20,587 nucleotides of DNA from FEN-1297 sp964618785 (GTDB lineage Bacteria; Bacteroidota; Ignavibacteria; Ignavibacteriales; Ignavibacteriaceae): assembly GCA_964618785.1 (NCBI GenBank), contig CAZUCY010000060.1, positions 1 to 20,587 on the forward strand, given 5' to 3'. The notes under the pieces were generated by a model, which did not search any database, was not told the origin of the DNA, and worked only from the letters and a program-made list of their open reading frames with translations. Position numbers and translations under genes: made by a program. Of this stretch, positions 6,701-14,838 are shown piece by piece; the first letter of the stretch is position 1, and every line of letters begins with the position of its first letter.

Positions 6701-6779
6701 AGCCATTGATTAATGGCAGAAGCGCGGAGCAATGTGTAGTATATGATTTAAGTCCCATGTGACTTAATCAGTGTTGGCT
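6701..6779 (+). promoter_or_regulatory. Structured leader before the TolC-like gene
   Basis: Two local hairpins are visible: GCCATT/AATGGC with a GATT loop (6702-6717), and TGATTTAAGTC/GACTTAATCA with a CCATGT loop and one bulged T (6744-6770). AGCCA (6701-6705) can alternatively pair with TGGCT (6775-6779), closing the whole region and competing with the first hairpin. This could be a riboswitch-like or attenuator leader, or an intercistronic processing site. It matches no riboswitch consensus I know. Confidence 0.35.
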
Positions 6780-6821
6780 CTATAATTGATTCTTTTTTTT
6801 ATATGTAAAATAGTGGGTTCT

Positions 6822-8144
6822 ATGAAAAGTCGATTCAATAAACTATTATTTCAAGCAATAAGTCTATTTACTTTCTTTCTGCTTTTGTCATCTATTTGTT
6901 ATCCAAAAATACCGGAGGATAATAATGATTCGGTAAAAATTAATTTATCCGTGGCAGAAAAGAGATTTTTACAAAATAATCTTCAACTACTTGCGGCAAA
7001 ATATAACATTAATGCTGCAAGAGCTGCAATAATCCAGGCTGAATTGTGGAGTAATCCGAATGTTTCAATCGGGCAAAATATATATAATAAGTTTACCGGA
7101 AAATATTTTGACTTTACAAAAACCGGGAATACCGATATACAAATTCAGCAGCTTATTTTGCTTGCGGGGAAACGAAATGATCAGATAAAAATAGCCGAAA
7201 TAAATTCTAATATTGCAGAAGACTCTTTTTATGATTTGCTCAGGACTCTGAAATCCGAACTTCGAACTGATTTATATGACCTTTATTTCTTGCAGGAGTC
7301 GCTTTATTTCTATGATGAAACAATCCCTTCCGTAAAAAAGACAGTAGACGCTTCTGAAAAAATTTTTGAAAACCATTCAATTCTTCTTGCTGAAGTACTC
7401 AGGTTAAAGTCGCTATTATTTACACTTGAAAGCGAGAGATTGTCCATCGTAACTCAAATTTCAGGAATTGAAAATGACTTGAATATTCTTCTTGCTGATT
7501 CCACCGGGATAAATTCCTATTTCATTCCGCAGATAAATTATCAGTCGTTTGATAGTTCAGATGTAAAGAATATTTCACTAAATGATGCAATTCAAACAGC
7601 CTATGAGAGCAGGACAGATATTAAAATAGCCGGATTAAATTTAAAATCTGAAGAAGCTAATCTTGCACTTCAAAAAGCCCTTGCTATTCCCGACGTAACT
7701 CTTGGCGGTGCTTATTCCCGCCATGGAAGTTATGTCCCCGATTATATTGCTCTTACGCTTTCAATTGATTTGCCGCTATTTAACCGCAACCAGGGAAACA
7801 TTATTGTCTCTGAAAATAATATTGAAGCCGACAAAGTTTTACTAAACCAGGCAAAGAATTCCGTAAAAAAGGATGTTGTCTCAGCTTATGATAAGGCTTT
7901 TGAGACCAATAAACTTTACCGGAATTTTGATAATAAGTTTACCGATGAGTATAAAAAATTAGCATCCGGTATGATCGCTAATTACGAAAACAGGAATATG
8001 ACAATAATTGAGTTCACGGATTTTTATGAATCATATAGAACCAGTATCCTTCAAACGATACAACTTCAAAACAGCCGAATTGATTCATTCGAAAATTTAA
8101 ATTTTGCCGCCGGTAAAGATTTACTTCCTCCGGCGGGAGAGTAA
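6822..8144 (+). CDS. TolC/CzcC-like outer-membrane efflux factor
   Basis: This 440-residue protein is the outer-membrane channel of a tripartite pump. A signal sequence (LFQAISLFTFFLLLSSICYP) is followed by two OEP-type halves built of long amphipathic helices, for example LNAARAAIIQAELWSNPNV-like repeats in both halves. The second half contains the family strand LTLSIDLPLFNRNQGNI, which is characteristic of OEP proteins. The Cys near the cleavage region follows Ile, so lipidation is doubtful. The frame is open from a TTG at 6786, but the ATG at 6822 starts exactly at the signal peptide and is preferred. The Shine-Dalgarno is weak (GTGGG). The fusion-protein and pump genes follow at once, which identifies it as the CzcC/CusC-type partner. 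Confidence 0.88.
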   Translation: MKSRFNKLLFQAISLFTFFLLLSSICYPKIPEDNNDSVKINLSVAEKRFLQNNLQLLAAKYNINAARAAIIQAELWSNPNVSIGQNIYNKFTGKYFDFTKTGNTDIQIQQLILLAGKRNDQIKIAEINSNIAEDSFYDLLRTLKSELRTDLYDLYFLQESLYFYDETIPSVKKTVDASEKIFENHSILLAEVLRLKSLLFTLESERLSIVTQISGIENDLNILLADSTGINSYFIPQINYQSFDSSDVKNISLNDAIQTAYESRTDIKIAGLNLKSEEANLALQKALAIPDVTLGGAYSRHGSYVPDYIALTLSIDLPLFNRNQGNIIVSENNIEADKVLLNQAKNSVKKDVVSAYDKAFETNKLYRNFDNKFTDEYKKLASGMIANYENRNMTIIEFTDFYESYRTSILQTIQLQNSRIDSFENLNFAAGKDLLPPAGE

Positions 8145-8184
8145 GGTATTTATAATTTATTACTCACTTGAAAGGAGGAATAAA

Positions 8185-9183
8185 ATGAAACATCTATTGA
8201 AAGTTCTTTTGTACCCGTTAGTAATGTTGGTAATTCTATTAATTGTCAGCTTGTCTTGGCAAAGTTGTACGGACGCAGATGGAAAACAAGTATCGGAAGC
8301 GCTTAATAAAAAGGTAACTGTAAGCAATGACGGGCAAATACTAACATTTCCTAAAGATAGTCCCGGGCTGTATGAATTAAATGTTTCCCCTGCAGAAAAA
8401 GGATCGGCAGCATTGTCGGTTATTGCGCCGGCGCGGGTAGTTGCCAGTATATTACATTCAAAGATTACCGCGTCTGCAATTGTCTTATTTGATTCTCCCG
8501 ATGTTACTTCTTTATATTCGCAATATAAACAGAGCAAAGCAAATGTCGATTTAACATCCAGGAATCTCATCAGGACAAAACAGATGTATGAAAATCTTGG
8601 GGTTACGGGTAAAGATTTAAATCAGGCAGAAACAGATGCTGCTACTGCGAAAGCAAACCTGGAAGAAATGGAAGGAAGGCTTAAAGTTTTAGGTTACAAC
8701 CCGTCGGAAATTGAAAATTTGAAAGGTGATATGGTATGGTTGATGGCAGATGTTCCTGAGGCGCAGCTTAACGAAATCTCTAAAGGTAGAACGATCCGTA
8801 TTACTCTGGCAGCTTTCCCTGATAAAATTTTTACAGGCAGAATAGATGCAATCGGAAGTATAATTGATCCAAATACCCGGGAAATAAAAGTGCGTATTTC
8901 CCTTCCAAACCCTGATGATAAATTTCTTCCCGGGATGTTTGCTCAGGCTGATTTTGGAAATAAAATAAGTGATGCCTATGTATTGCCTTTATCTGCAGTT
9001 GTTACTGTTGAAGGAAACAACTATCTGTTTATTCAGACCGCTCCAAATACTTTTGAAAGAAGAAAAGTAATTATGGCAAGTTCCGATGCATCAAAATTAA
9101 TCATTCTTAGCGGTTTAAATGAAAACGAAAAAGTCGTTACTTCAGGTGCAATACTTCTAAAAGGTATCAGCTTTGGATACTGA
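8185..9183 (+). CDS. CzcB/CusB-like periplasmic membrane-fusion protein
   Basis: The adaptor of the pump links the inner-membrane RND protein to the outer-membrane channel. It starts at 8185, where AGGAGG (8173-8178) sits six bases upstream. An earlier frame from 8104 overlaps the TolC-like gene and is rejected. It has a signal or anchor with a Cys at position 28 (SLSWQSCTDAD). A barrel-sandwich and coiled-coil part follows (about 75-170, including the helical hairpin SLYSQYKQSKANVDLTSRN). The classic adaptor motif SIIDPNTREIKVRISLPN is at 226-243, with LPGMFAQADF at 248-257. A membrane-proximal domain ends it. At 332 residues it is short compared with about 400 for CusB and lacks any heavy-metal-associated N-terminal domain. 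Confidence 0.88.
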   Translation: MKHLLKVLLYPLVMLVILLIVSLSWQSCTDADGKQVSEALNKKVTVSNDGQILTFPKDSPGLYELNVSPAEKGSAALSVIAPARVVASILHSKITASAIVLFDSPDVTSLYSQYKQSKANVDLTSRNLIRTKQMYENLGVTGKDLNQAETDAATAKANLEEMEGRLKVLGYNPSEIENLKGDMVWLMADVPEAQLNEISKGRTIRITLAAFPDKIFTGRIDAIGSIIDPNTREIKVRISLPNPDDKFLPGMFAQADFGNKISDAYVLPLSAVVTVEGNNYLFIQTAPNTFERRKVIMASSDASKLIILSGLNENEKVVTSGAILLKGISFGY

Positions 9184-9213
9184 AATTATTAATAATTAAT
9201 TTACTGATATAAT

Positions 9214-12200
9214 ATGATACGTAAACTTCTTGGATTTTCATTAAATCAACGACTGGCAACAATTGCAATAGTAATATGCTGTATTTCAGCCGGAATCTGG
9301 TCCTGGATAGAATTGAAAAAGGAAGCCTACCCGGACGTAGGAGATACTGAGGTTGAAGTGATTTCAACTTATCCCGGGCAGGCGGCACAGGATGTTGAGC
9401 AACAGGTAACACTTCCGCTTGAACGGGCGCTTAATGGCGTGCCTAAAGTAATTAACCGGCGTTCTAAGACTATTTTTGGGCTTTCCGTAATTGATCTGAC
9501 TTTTGAAGATGGAACCGATGATTATTTTGCACGTCAGCAGGTGCTGGAAAAAGTGAACGATGCCGTACTTCCTTCTGGAGTAAATCCAACTCTTGGTCCA
9601 TTAACCGGGCCAGTTGATGAGATATTCCGTTATGTAATTGAATCAAACGATAAATATACTCCAATGCAATTGAGGACTCTGCAGGATTGGGAAATTATTC
9701 CAAGGCTGCTTCAGGTTCCCGGTATTGCCGATGTAGTAAATTTTGGCGGATTGGTAATGCAGTATCATGTTATTACTTCTCCCGATAAACTTTTCCGGTA
9801 CAGCCTTTCACTGCAGAATATAATAGACGCTGTGCAGGCAAATAATGTTAATACCGGAGGTAATATTATACGAAGGGGAGAACAGGGATTTGTTGTAAGA
9901 GGTATTGGCGCCATTCGCAAAAAGGAAGATATTGAAAATATAGTATTGAAATCGGACAATGGAGTACCGGTCTATATAAGAGATGTAGCTACAGTAGAAG
10001 AACATCCATCTCCGCCAACAGGTATTCTTGGTTATACAATCCGTTATAGTGATTCGGCAAAAGTGGATGTAAATTCAAGCATCCAGGGTTTGCTTGCAAT
10101 GAGGCGCGGTGAAAACCCTTCTGAAGTAATTGAAGGATTAAAAGAAAAAGTGAAAGGAATAAATGAAAATGTCCTTCCCGAAGGTGTTCGTCTGCGTATT
10201 ACCTATGATAGAAGTCAGTTGGTAGGTTATACTATCAATACGGTATCCCGTACATTATTCGAAGGATTCTCAATAGTAATACTTGTGCTTATATTTTTTA
10301 TCGGCAGCGTGCGCTCTGCATTGGTTGTCGCAACAACAATTCCTATCTCTCTTCTTTTTGCATTTAATATGATGAAAATGACCGGAATACCGGCAAACCT
10401 GTTGTCCCTTGGTGCAATTGACTTCGGAATTATTGTAGACGGCGCGGTTGTCATGGTCGAAAATATTATGAGACGATATAGAGACGCCACGCCTGAAGAA
10501 AAAAGCCAGGGTATTATCCGTTTAACTTTAACAGCGGCGCAAGAGGTAGGCAGAGAAATATTTTTCTCAATAACAATTATTATCCTTGCATATTTACCTA
10601 TATTTTCTTTTCAAAGGGTTGAAGGTAAACTCTTTTCACCAATGGCATATACTCTTTCTTATGCTATTGCAGGCTCAATGATTTTAGCATTGACAGCTAT
10701 ACCCGTGTTTATGACCATAATATACAGGAAACATTTTACTTCTCAATATCCCGGTAAAATTGAATGGCATAATCCCGTTTATCATTGGATAGAGAAACAA
10801 TATTCCAAAGCTATTGAGCTTTTTACAAAACACCCTCTGTCCGTTGTAATTACTTCATTCGCAATTGTTATAATAGTGGCTGTATTCGGCGCCAGGAATA
10901 TCGGAACTGAATTCTTGCCTGAACTGGATGAGGGAGCCTTTAATATAAGGTGTTTTTTCCCTGTGGGAATTACGCTTGAGGATGCCGCAGTTTATTGTCC
11001 GGTAATAAGAAATGTAATTAGTAATCACAAGCAGGTTAATGTTGTGTTGACACAATTGGGTCGCAATGATGACGGCACAGATCCCTACGGACCAAACCGG
11101 CTTGAGATTCTGGTTGGATTAAAAGATTATTCTACATGGACTAAAGATACAAGCAAAGAAGAACTTCTTATAAAATTAAAAAATGAGTTGGAACAGGCAG
11201 TTCCCAGCGCTCAAATCCTTTTTTCTCAGCCAATTCTTGATAATGTTACAGAAGCCGTAACGGGAAGTGTCGCTGATCTTGCGATATTATTAGATGGAGA
11301 AGATTTAAATTTTATGAGACAAAAAGCAGACTCAATTCTTGGTATAATTAGAAAACTTCCAGGCGCAAGCGAATCCGGTATAGAACAGGAGGGGGATCAG
11401 GCGCAGCTTTCTGTCGAGATTAACAGGGAAGCGGCAGCAAGGTTCGGAATAAATGTAAGCGATATTCAAAGAATGATTGAAGCCGCAATAGGAGGTAAGG
11501 CTGTTAGTACTCTTTATGATGATAAAGGAAGGAGATTTGATATTGTTGTACGCTATTCATCTGATTATCGCAGCTCAATTCAGGCTGTTGAAAATATGCT
11601 GGTTGCTTCATCTAATGGTAACAGAATTCCTATGTCGCAATTGGCTTCAATTAAACTTGTCGATGGTCCGACAATTATTCAGCGTGAAAATGGAGAAAGG
11701 CAAGTTTCTGTTCGCACCAATATTCGCGGCCGCGATCAGGGCGGGTTTGTAACAGAAGCACAAAATAAAGTTGCATCGGCTATTACCTTACCTAAAGGAT
11801 ATTCTATAGAATGGGGAGGGCAGTTTGAAAACCTTGCTCGTGCAGGAAAACGTCTTGCTGTTGTAATTCCGCTTACAATTGGAATAGTCTTTTTATTATT
11901 ATTTTCAATGTACAGGAATATTAAGCATGTTGCTGTTGCAATGTCGTGTATTCCATTTGCATTAATCGGGGGAATTCTTGCGTTGCTAATTAGAGGATAT
12001 AATTTTAATGTTTCTGCAGGTGTTGGCTTTATATCATTATTTGGTGTTTCTATAATTGCAGGTGTACTCTATGTTTCGAGAACTAATCGCCTTATTGAAG
12101 ATTACGGTATGAATATTAACGATGCAGTTAAAAAATCGGCTGCAATTCAACTTCGTCCTAATTTAATGACAATTTTGCTTGCTTTATTGGGTTTAATTCC

Positions 12201-12369
12201 TGCTGCACGGGCAACAGGCATTGGCTCTGATGTTCAAAGACCCTTAGCCACGGTAATTGTCGGCGGCTTATGTACAGCGCTCATCCTAACGCTGTTAACA
12301 TTGCCTTCGCTTTATCTGTTACTTGAAAAGAATAAAAATAATAATAACAATAATATATTGGCTGAATAA
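9214..12369 (+). CDS. czcA: CzcA-type HME-RND heavy-metal efflux pump
   Basis: This 1051-residue inner-membrane proton/metal antiporter matches the family's usual length. The HME signature DFGIIVDGAVVMVEN in TM4 places the proton-relay and metal residues at D403, D409 and E416. The DFG-x3-DGA-x3-VEN pattern is that of divalent-cation CzcA-type pumps, unlike the DAA pattern of CusA/SilA Cu/Ag pumps. A first TM at about 14-31 is followed by a periplasmic porter loop, and the protein is built as two repeated halves. The C-terminal half contains TGIGSDVQRPLATVIVGGL, the second conserved RND motif. The tail ends in a run of Asn (NKNNNNNN) encoded by AAT/AAC repeats. No Shine-Dalgarno is visible at this ATG. 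Zn, Co, Cd or Ni is the likely substrate, and the exact metal cannot be told. Confidence 0.92.
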   Translation: MIRKLLGFSLNQRLATIAIVICCISAGIWSWIELKKEAYPDVGDTEVEVISTYPGQAAQDVEQQVTLPLERALNGVPKVINRRSKTIFGLSVIDLTFEDGTDDYFARQQVLEKVNDAVLPSGVNPTLGPLTGPVDEIFRYVIESNDKYTPMQLRTLQDWEIIPRLLQVPGIADVVNFGGLVMQYHVITSPDKLFRYSLSLQNIIDAVQANNVNTGGNIIRRGEQGFVVRGIGAIRKKEDIENIVLKSDNGVPVYIRDVATVEEHPSPPTGILGYTIRYSDSAKVDVNSSIQGLLAMRRGENPSEVIEGLKEKVKGINENVLPEGVRLRITYDRSQLVGYTINTVSRTLFEGFSIVILVLIFFIGSVRSALVVATTIPISLLFAFNMMKMTGIPANLLSLGAIDFGIIVDGAVVMVENIMRRYRDATPEEKSQGIIRLTLTAAQEVGREIFFSITIIILAYLPIFSFQRVEGKLFSPMAYTLSYAIAGSMILALTAIPVFMTIIYRKHFTSQYPGKIEWHNPVYHWIEKQYSKAIELFTKHPLSVVITSFAIVIIVAVFGARNIGTEFLPELDEGAFNIRCFFPVGITLEDAAVYCPVIRNVISNHKQVNVVLTQLGRNDDGTDPYGPNRLEILVGLKDYSTWTKDTSKEELLIKLKNELEQAVPSAQILFSQPILDNVTEAVTGSVADLAILLDGEDLNFMRQKADSILGIIRKLPGASESGIEQEGDQAQLSVEINREAAARFGINVSDIQRMIEAAIGGKAVSTLYDDKGRRFDIVVRYSSDYRSSIQAVENMLVASSNGNRIPMSQLASIKLVDGPTIIQRENGERQVSVRTNIRGRDQGGFVTEAQNKVASAITLPKGYSIEWGGQFENLARAGKRLAVVIPLTIGIVFLLLFSMYRNIKHVAVAMSCIPFALIGGILALLIRGYNFNVSAGVGFISLFGVSIIAGVLYVSRTNRLIEDYGMNINDAVKKSAAIQLRPNLMTILLALLGLIPAARATGIGSDVQRPLATVIVGGLCTALILTLLTLPSLYLLLEKNKNNNNNNILAE

Positions 12370-12431
12370 CATTGGGAAACGTATATTTGCAAATAGATAA
12401 AAAATATAATCCCTGTATTAGGAGGTAATCA

Positions 12432-12731
12432 ATGCTTGAAGTAAAATTCTTTTTAGACGAGAGTGATCTATACGAGGATAAGCCGAAGCATGAATATATA
12501 ATGCGTTATCTTATGCATCATTCCATTATGGGAGCTTCTGTATTTGAAGCAAAAATCGGATATGGGCTTAAGCATCATCTTCATCATCCTCAAAATTTAG
12601 GCAATGTAGATGAAAATCCAATTATGATTATGTTCATTGATGAAGAAGAAAAAGTAGAAAAGGTACTTCCTCATCTGAAGGAAGTTCTTAATCAAGGATT
12701 AATTGTTGAAACGAAGGTAGAACGCATTTAA
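12432..12731 (+). CDS. DUF190 PII-like protein
   Basis: The 99-residue protein has the DUF190 fold, a relative of GlnB/PII and CutA. The core pattern IMRYLMHHSIMGASVFEAKIG, the loop region and the closing NPIMIMFIDEEEKVEKVLPHL all fit. A His-rich patch KHHLHHP (47-53) lies in the loop equivalent to the PII T-loop and could bind metal ions. The gene has an excellent ribosome site (GGAGGT, 12421-12426, five bases before the ATG) and begins 62 bases after czcA, apparently in the same operon. Small PII/CutA-like proteins are known to accompany membrane transporters as sensors. Adjacent placement suggests that this one regulates the pump. That role is inferred and is not established for DUF190. 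Confidence 0.85.
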   Translation: MLEVKFFLDESDLYEDKPKHEYIMRYLMHHSIMGASVFEAKIGYGLKHHLHHPQNLGNVDENPIMIMFIDEEEKVEKVLPHLKEVLNQGLIVETKVERI

Positions 12732-12778
12732 TAAATTAATCCAAAAAACAATTAAGTTATTTTTAATAATAATCGGAC

Positions 12779-12806
12779 TTGAATATTTGCGATGTCCGTA
12801 TATAAT
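12779..12806 (+). promoter_or_regulatory. Sigma-70-like promoter for the DUF5683-like gene
   Basis: TTGAAT (12779-12784) is followed by 16 bases and then TATAAT (12801-12806), an exact -10. Transcription would begin near 12813, about 35 bases before the ATG. This suggests the envelope genes start a new transcription unit after the efflux operon. Confidence 0.5.
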
Positions 12807-12847
12807 ATTTTATCATGTAATTTCCGGATTAATTTTAAAGGTAAAAA

Positions 12848-13759
12848 ATGCGCTTCAATAAAATTGTAATTATTATTTGTTTATCTCTTCTGATTTGTTC
12901 TTGTGAAACAGTATATGGACAAAAAATAAGTGAAAACAATCTAAGCGGGAATTTATATCTGGATGCAAATATTACTATCTCAGACCATTTCCAAAATGTA
13001 AGAATGCAAAATTTATCCTATGTAACTGATTTGGATGTAAAAAAGGAAAAGTCTCCTCTCCTCGCCGGAATATTATCGGGAATCCTGCCCGGTGCGGGAG
13101 AATTTTATACTGGGCAGTATTTAAAAGCAGCTATCTTTTTAGCAGTTGAAACCGCCTCAATTACTACCGCAATGATTTACAATCATAAGGCAAATTATCA
13201 AACAGCATTTTTTGAGTGGTATAACAATCAGCATTGGAGTCCTGTCCGGTATGCACAATGGACTATTACAAATGCAAAATCTATTAATCATAATGTCGAC
13301 CCCTCGCAATATAATGTTTTTAACAGTAATGGAAGTTTAAACTGGAGCGAGTTGAATAGATTAGAAAGCGCCTTGGGCACTGATGGCAATGGCAGCGGGT
13401 ATGCGCACGAATTAGCTGTTTTCGGATCTCAGGATTTCTATGAAATAACCGGCAAATATCCCCAGTTTGTTGCCGGGTGGGATACTTTTCCTTATCAAAA
13501 TTATATTGATTTCAATAATTATGTATTGCCTCAAATGTCATGGTATGCGCATCAAAGGGGACTTGCTAATTCGCTCTACCAAACTTCGTATTTTTTTATT
13601 GGTGTAATTTATGTGAATCATTTTTTAAGTATACTTGATGCAATCTGGAGCGCGCATACTTATAACAGCCGGATTGCTATGAATGTAAGTGTTCAAAATA
13701 TTAATGTAGCCGGAGGAGTGGATATTAGTCCAACTTTAAATATTAGTTACAATTTTTAG
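12848..13759 (+). CDS. DUF5683-like envelope protein
   Basis: A 303-residue exported protein starts with the signal MRFNKIVIIICLSLLICSC, with possible lipidation at C19 or signal-peptidase I cleavage near VYG-Q. Residues 69-90 read SPLLAGILSGILPGAGEFYTGQ. This is the P-x-x-A...S-x-x-P-G-x-G-x-x-Y-x-G core of DUF5683 and related proteins, followed by a hydrophobic segment (92-112). A second hydrophobic stretch (about 250-270) contains HFLSILDAIWSAHTYN. The middle, rich in Trp, Tyr, Asn and Gln, is unusual and I cannot assign it. AAAGG at 12837-12841 is six bases before the ATG. DUF5683 proteins are typical of Bacteroidota and relatives, and their function is unknown. The assignment of the motif is fairly good, but its extent is uncertain. 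Confidence 0.7.
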   Translation: MRFNKIVIIICLSLLICSCETVYGQKISENNLSGNLYLDANITISDHFQNVRMQNLSYVTDLDVKKEKSPLLAGILSGILPGAGEFYTGQYLKAAIFLAVETASITTAMIYNHKANYQTAFFEWYNNQHWSPVRYAQWTITNAKSINHNVDPSQYNVFNSNGSLNWSELNRLESALGTDGNGSGYAHELAVFGSQDFYEITGKYPQFVAGWDTFPYQNYIDFNNYVLPQMSWYAHQRGLANSLYQTSYFFIGVIYVNHFLSILDAIWSAHTYNSRIAMNVSVQNINVAGGVDISPTLNISYNF

Positions 13760-14194
13760 CAATAGTGTTATAAAAATTTTTTACTTACTAATACATCTTA
13801 TGCAATTGGTATTTAAAATTGCCCCGATATTTATGCCGGGACATATATTATACAGTACTCCGGCTTTAACCAATTTTGTATGAAATTTGCTGCTTGGTAA
13901 TTCAAGCCCCTTGTGAAAAGCTAATAATACGTAAGCTGTCATTTTTCCCAGATTTATTCCAAAGGAATAGAAATGCCAAAACCTATGGTTATAGATCAAT
14001 TTATTTTGCGAAATATGAGTAACTAACCTAAATATGAACTAAAATAAATATCTATTAATCTTTGTTATAATTTGTTCATTAAAATTAGTGACATAAATTT
14101 AATACGTTGTTAAAGGGTGGCATTGTTAGGTTATGTTAGCTTTTCAATTGACAAATAAAGTAATAATTATATTAATATTTTCCCGGGAGATATA
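13760..14194. other. Intergenic region with a hairpin repeat and possible promoters
   Basis: This 435-base stretch has no convincing gene. It contains copy 2 of the hairpin repeat (13816-13845) and ATTCC-AAA-GGAAT (13956-13968), a short palindrome. TTGACA at 14148-14153 might be a -35 element, with ATTAAT 17 bases later as a poor -10. The 72-codon minus-strand frame (13781-13999) crosses the repeat and has no recognisable domain or ribosome site. Confidence 0.5.
13816..13845. repeat. Hairpin repeat, copy 2
   Basis: AAATTGCCCCGA (13816-13827) and CCGGGACATA (13836-13845) flank a short loop. Aligned with copy 1 (4108-4139) it shares AAATTG-C/G-CCCGA on the left and CGGGACA on the right, although its arms pair less perfectly. 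The shared ends with differing loops suggest one repeat family. Confidence 0.5.
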
Positions 14195-14806
14195 ATGAAT
14201 ATAAACATAAAACTATTTTTACAATTCTTTTTCGCCCTCGCTGTCTTATTTGCTAAGCCAATATTCCCGCAACAATTAGACGGCGGCGCTTTTGGCGCAC
14301 CGGTAGTCAAGTTCGGTTCTATGGCGGGACAGAATGCAATTTTAACCGGCGGAAGATTCGGCTGGGTGATAGACAGCAGTATAGTGCTCGGCGGCGGCAT
14401 ATATGCGCTGGAAAGCAGGGTTAAAACAAATATTGTTGACCCTATAAGCGGACAGGATATTCTGCTTGGTTTTAACTGCGGCGGTATTGAGCTGGAATAT
14501 ATATTTTTCCCAGGAAGTAAAATTCATTATTCTGTAGATATGTTTATTGCCGGTGCGGGAACTACTTATGGTGTAGCAAATAAAAATGTACCTCATTCAA
14601 GCTATTTCAGCCAAAATCTTCTGTTAGTAGAACCACAAGTAAATATTGAATTTAACATTGTTAACTGGTTTCATTTAGATACAGGTGTAAGTTACAGGAT
14701 CTGCGTACCCCCCGGAACTGACAGTTTTTACGATACCGGTGGGATAGGCTTGCATGATTTACAGAGTTTATCGGCAGTACTTACTTTTAAATTTGGTGAA
14801 TTTTAA
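14195..14806 (+). CDS. Small outer-membrane beta-barrel protein
   Basis: A 203-residue protein has a signal sequence (LFLQFFFALAVLFAKPIFPQ, with cleavage probably near PQ-Q). Its alternating polar/hydrophobic segments end in a C-terminal Phe (LTFKFGEF), the usual hallmark of outer-membrane barrels. Strand-like stretches include APVVKFGSMAGQNAILTGGR, SSIVLGGGIYALESRV, GIELEYIFF, HYSVDMFIAGAGTTYG and QVNIEFNIVNWFHLDTGVSY. GGGAGA at 14185-14190 is four bases from the ATG. Its length fits an eight-stranded barrel. I recognise no specific family. It is followed closely (32 bases) by the DUF2279-like gene, suggesting co-transcription. Confidence 0.75.
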   Translation: MNINIKLFLQFFFALAVLFAKPIFPQQLDGGAFGAPVVKFGSMAGQNAILTGGRFGWVIDSSIVLGGGIYALESRVKTNIVDPISGQDILLGFNCGGIELEYIFFPGSKIHYSVDMFIAGAGTTYGVANKNVPHSSYFSQNLLLVEPQVNIEFNIVNWFHLDTGVSYRICVPPGTDSFYDTGGIGLHDLQSLSAVLTFKFGEF

Positions 14807-14838
14807 AATATTTAATAATATTATTAATTGAGAAAATT

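Noticed and set aside
6701..6779. tRNA gene or known metal riboswitch
   Set aside because: It lacks a TTCGA-type T-arm and an acceptor stem, and it matches no riboswitch consensus I know.
6786..6821. TTG start for the TolC-like protein
   Set aside because: The added residues precede the signal peptide, and the ATG at 6822 begins exactly at it.
8104..8184. Upstream extension of the membrane-fusion protein
   Set aside because: It overlaps the end of the TolC-like gene, and AGGAGG points to the ATG at 8185.
13781..13999. Minus-strand 72-codon frame
   Set aside because: It crosses a hairpin repeat, has no domain or ribosome site, and lies in an intergenic gap.
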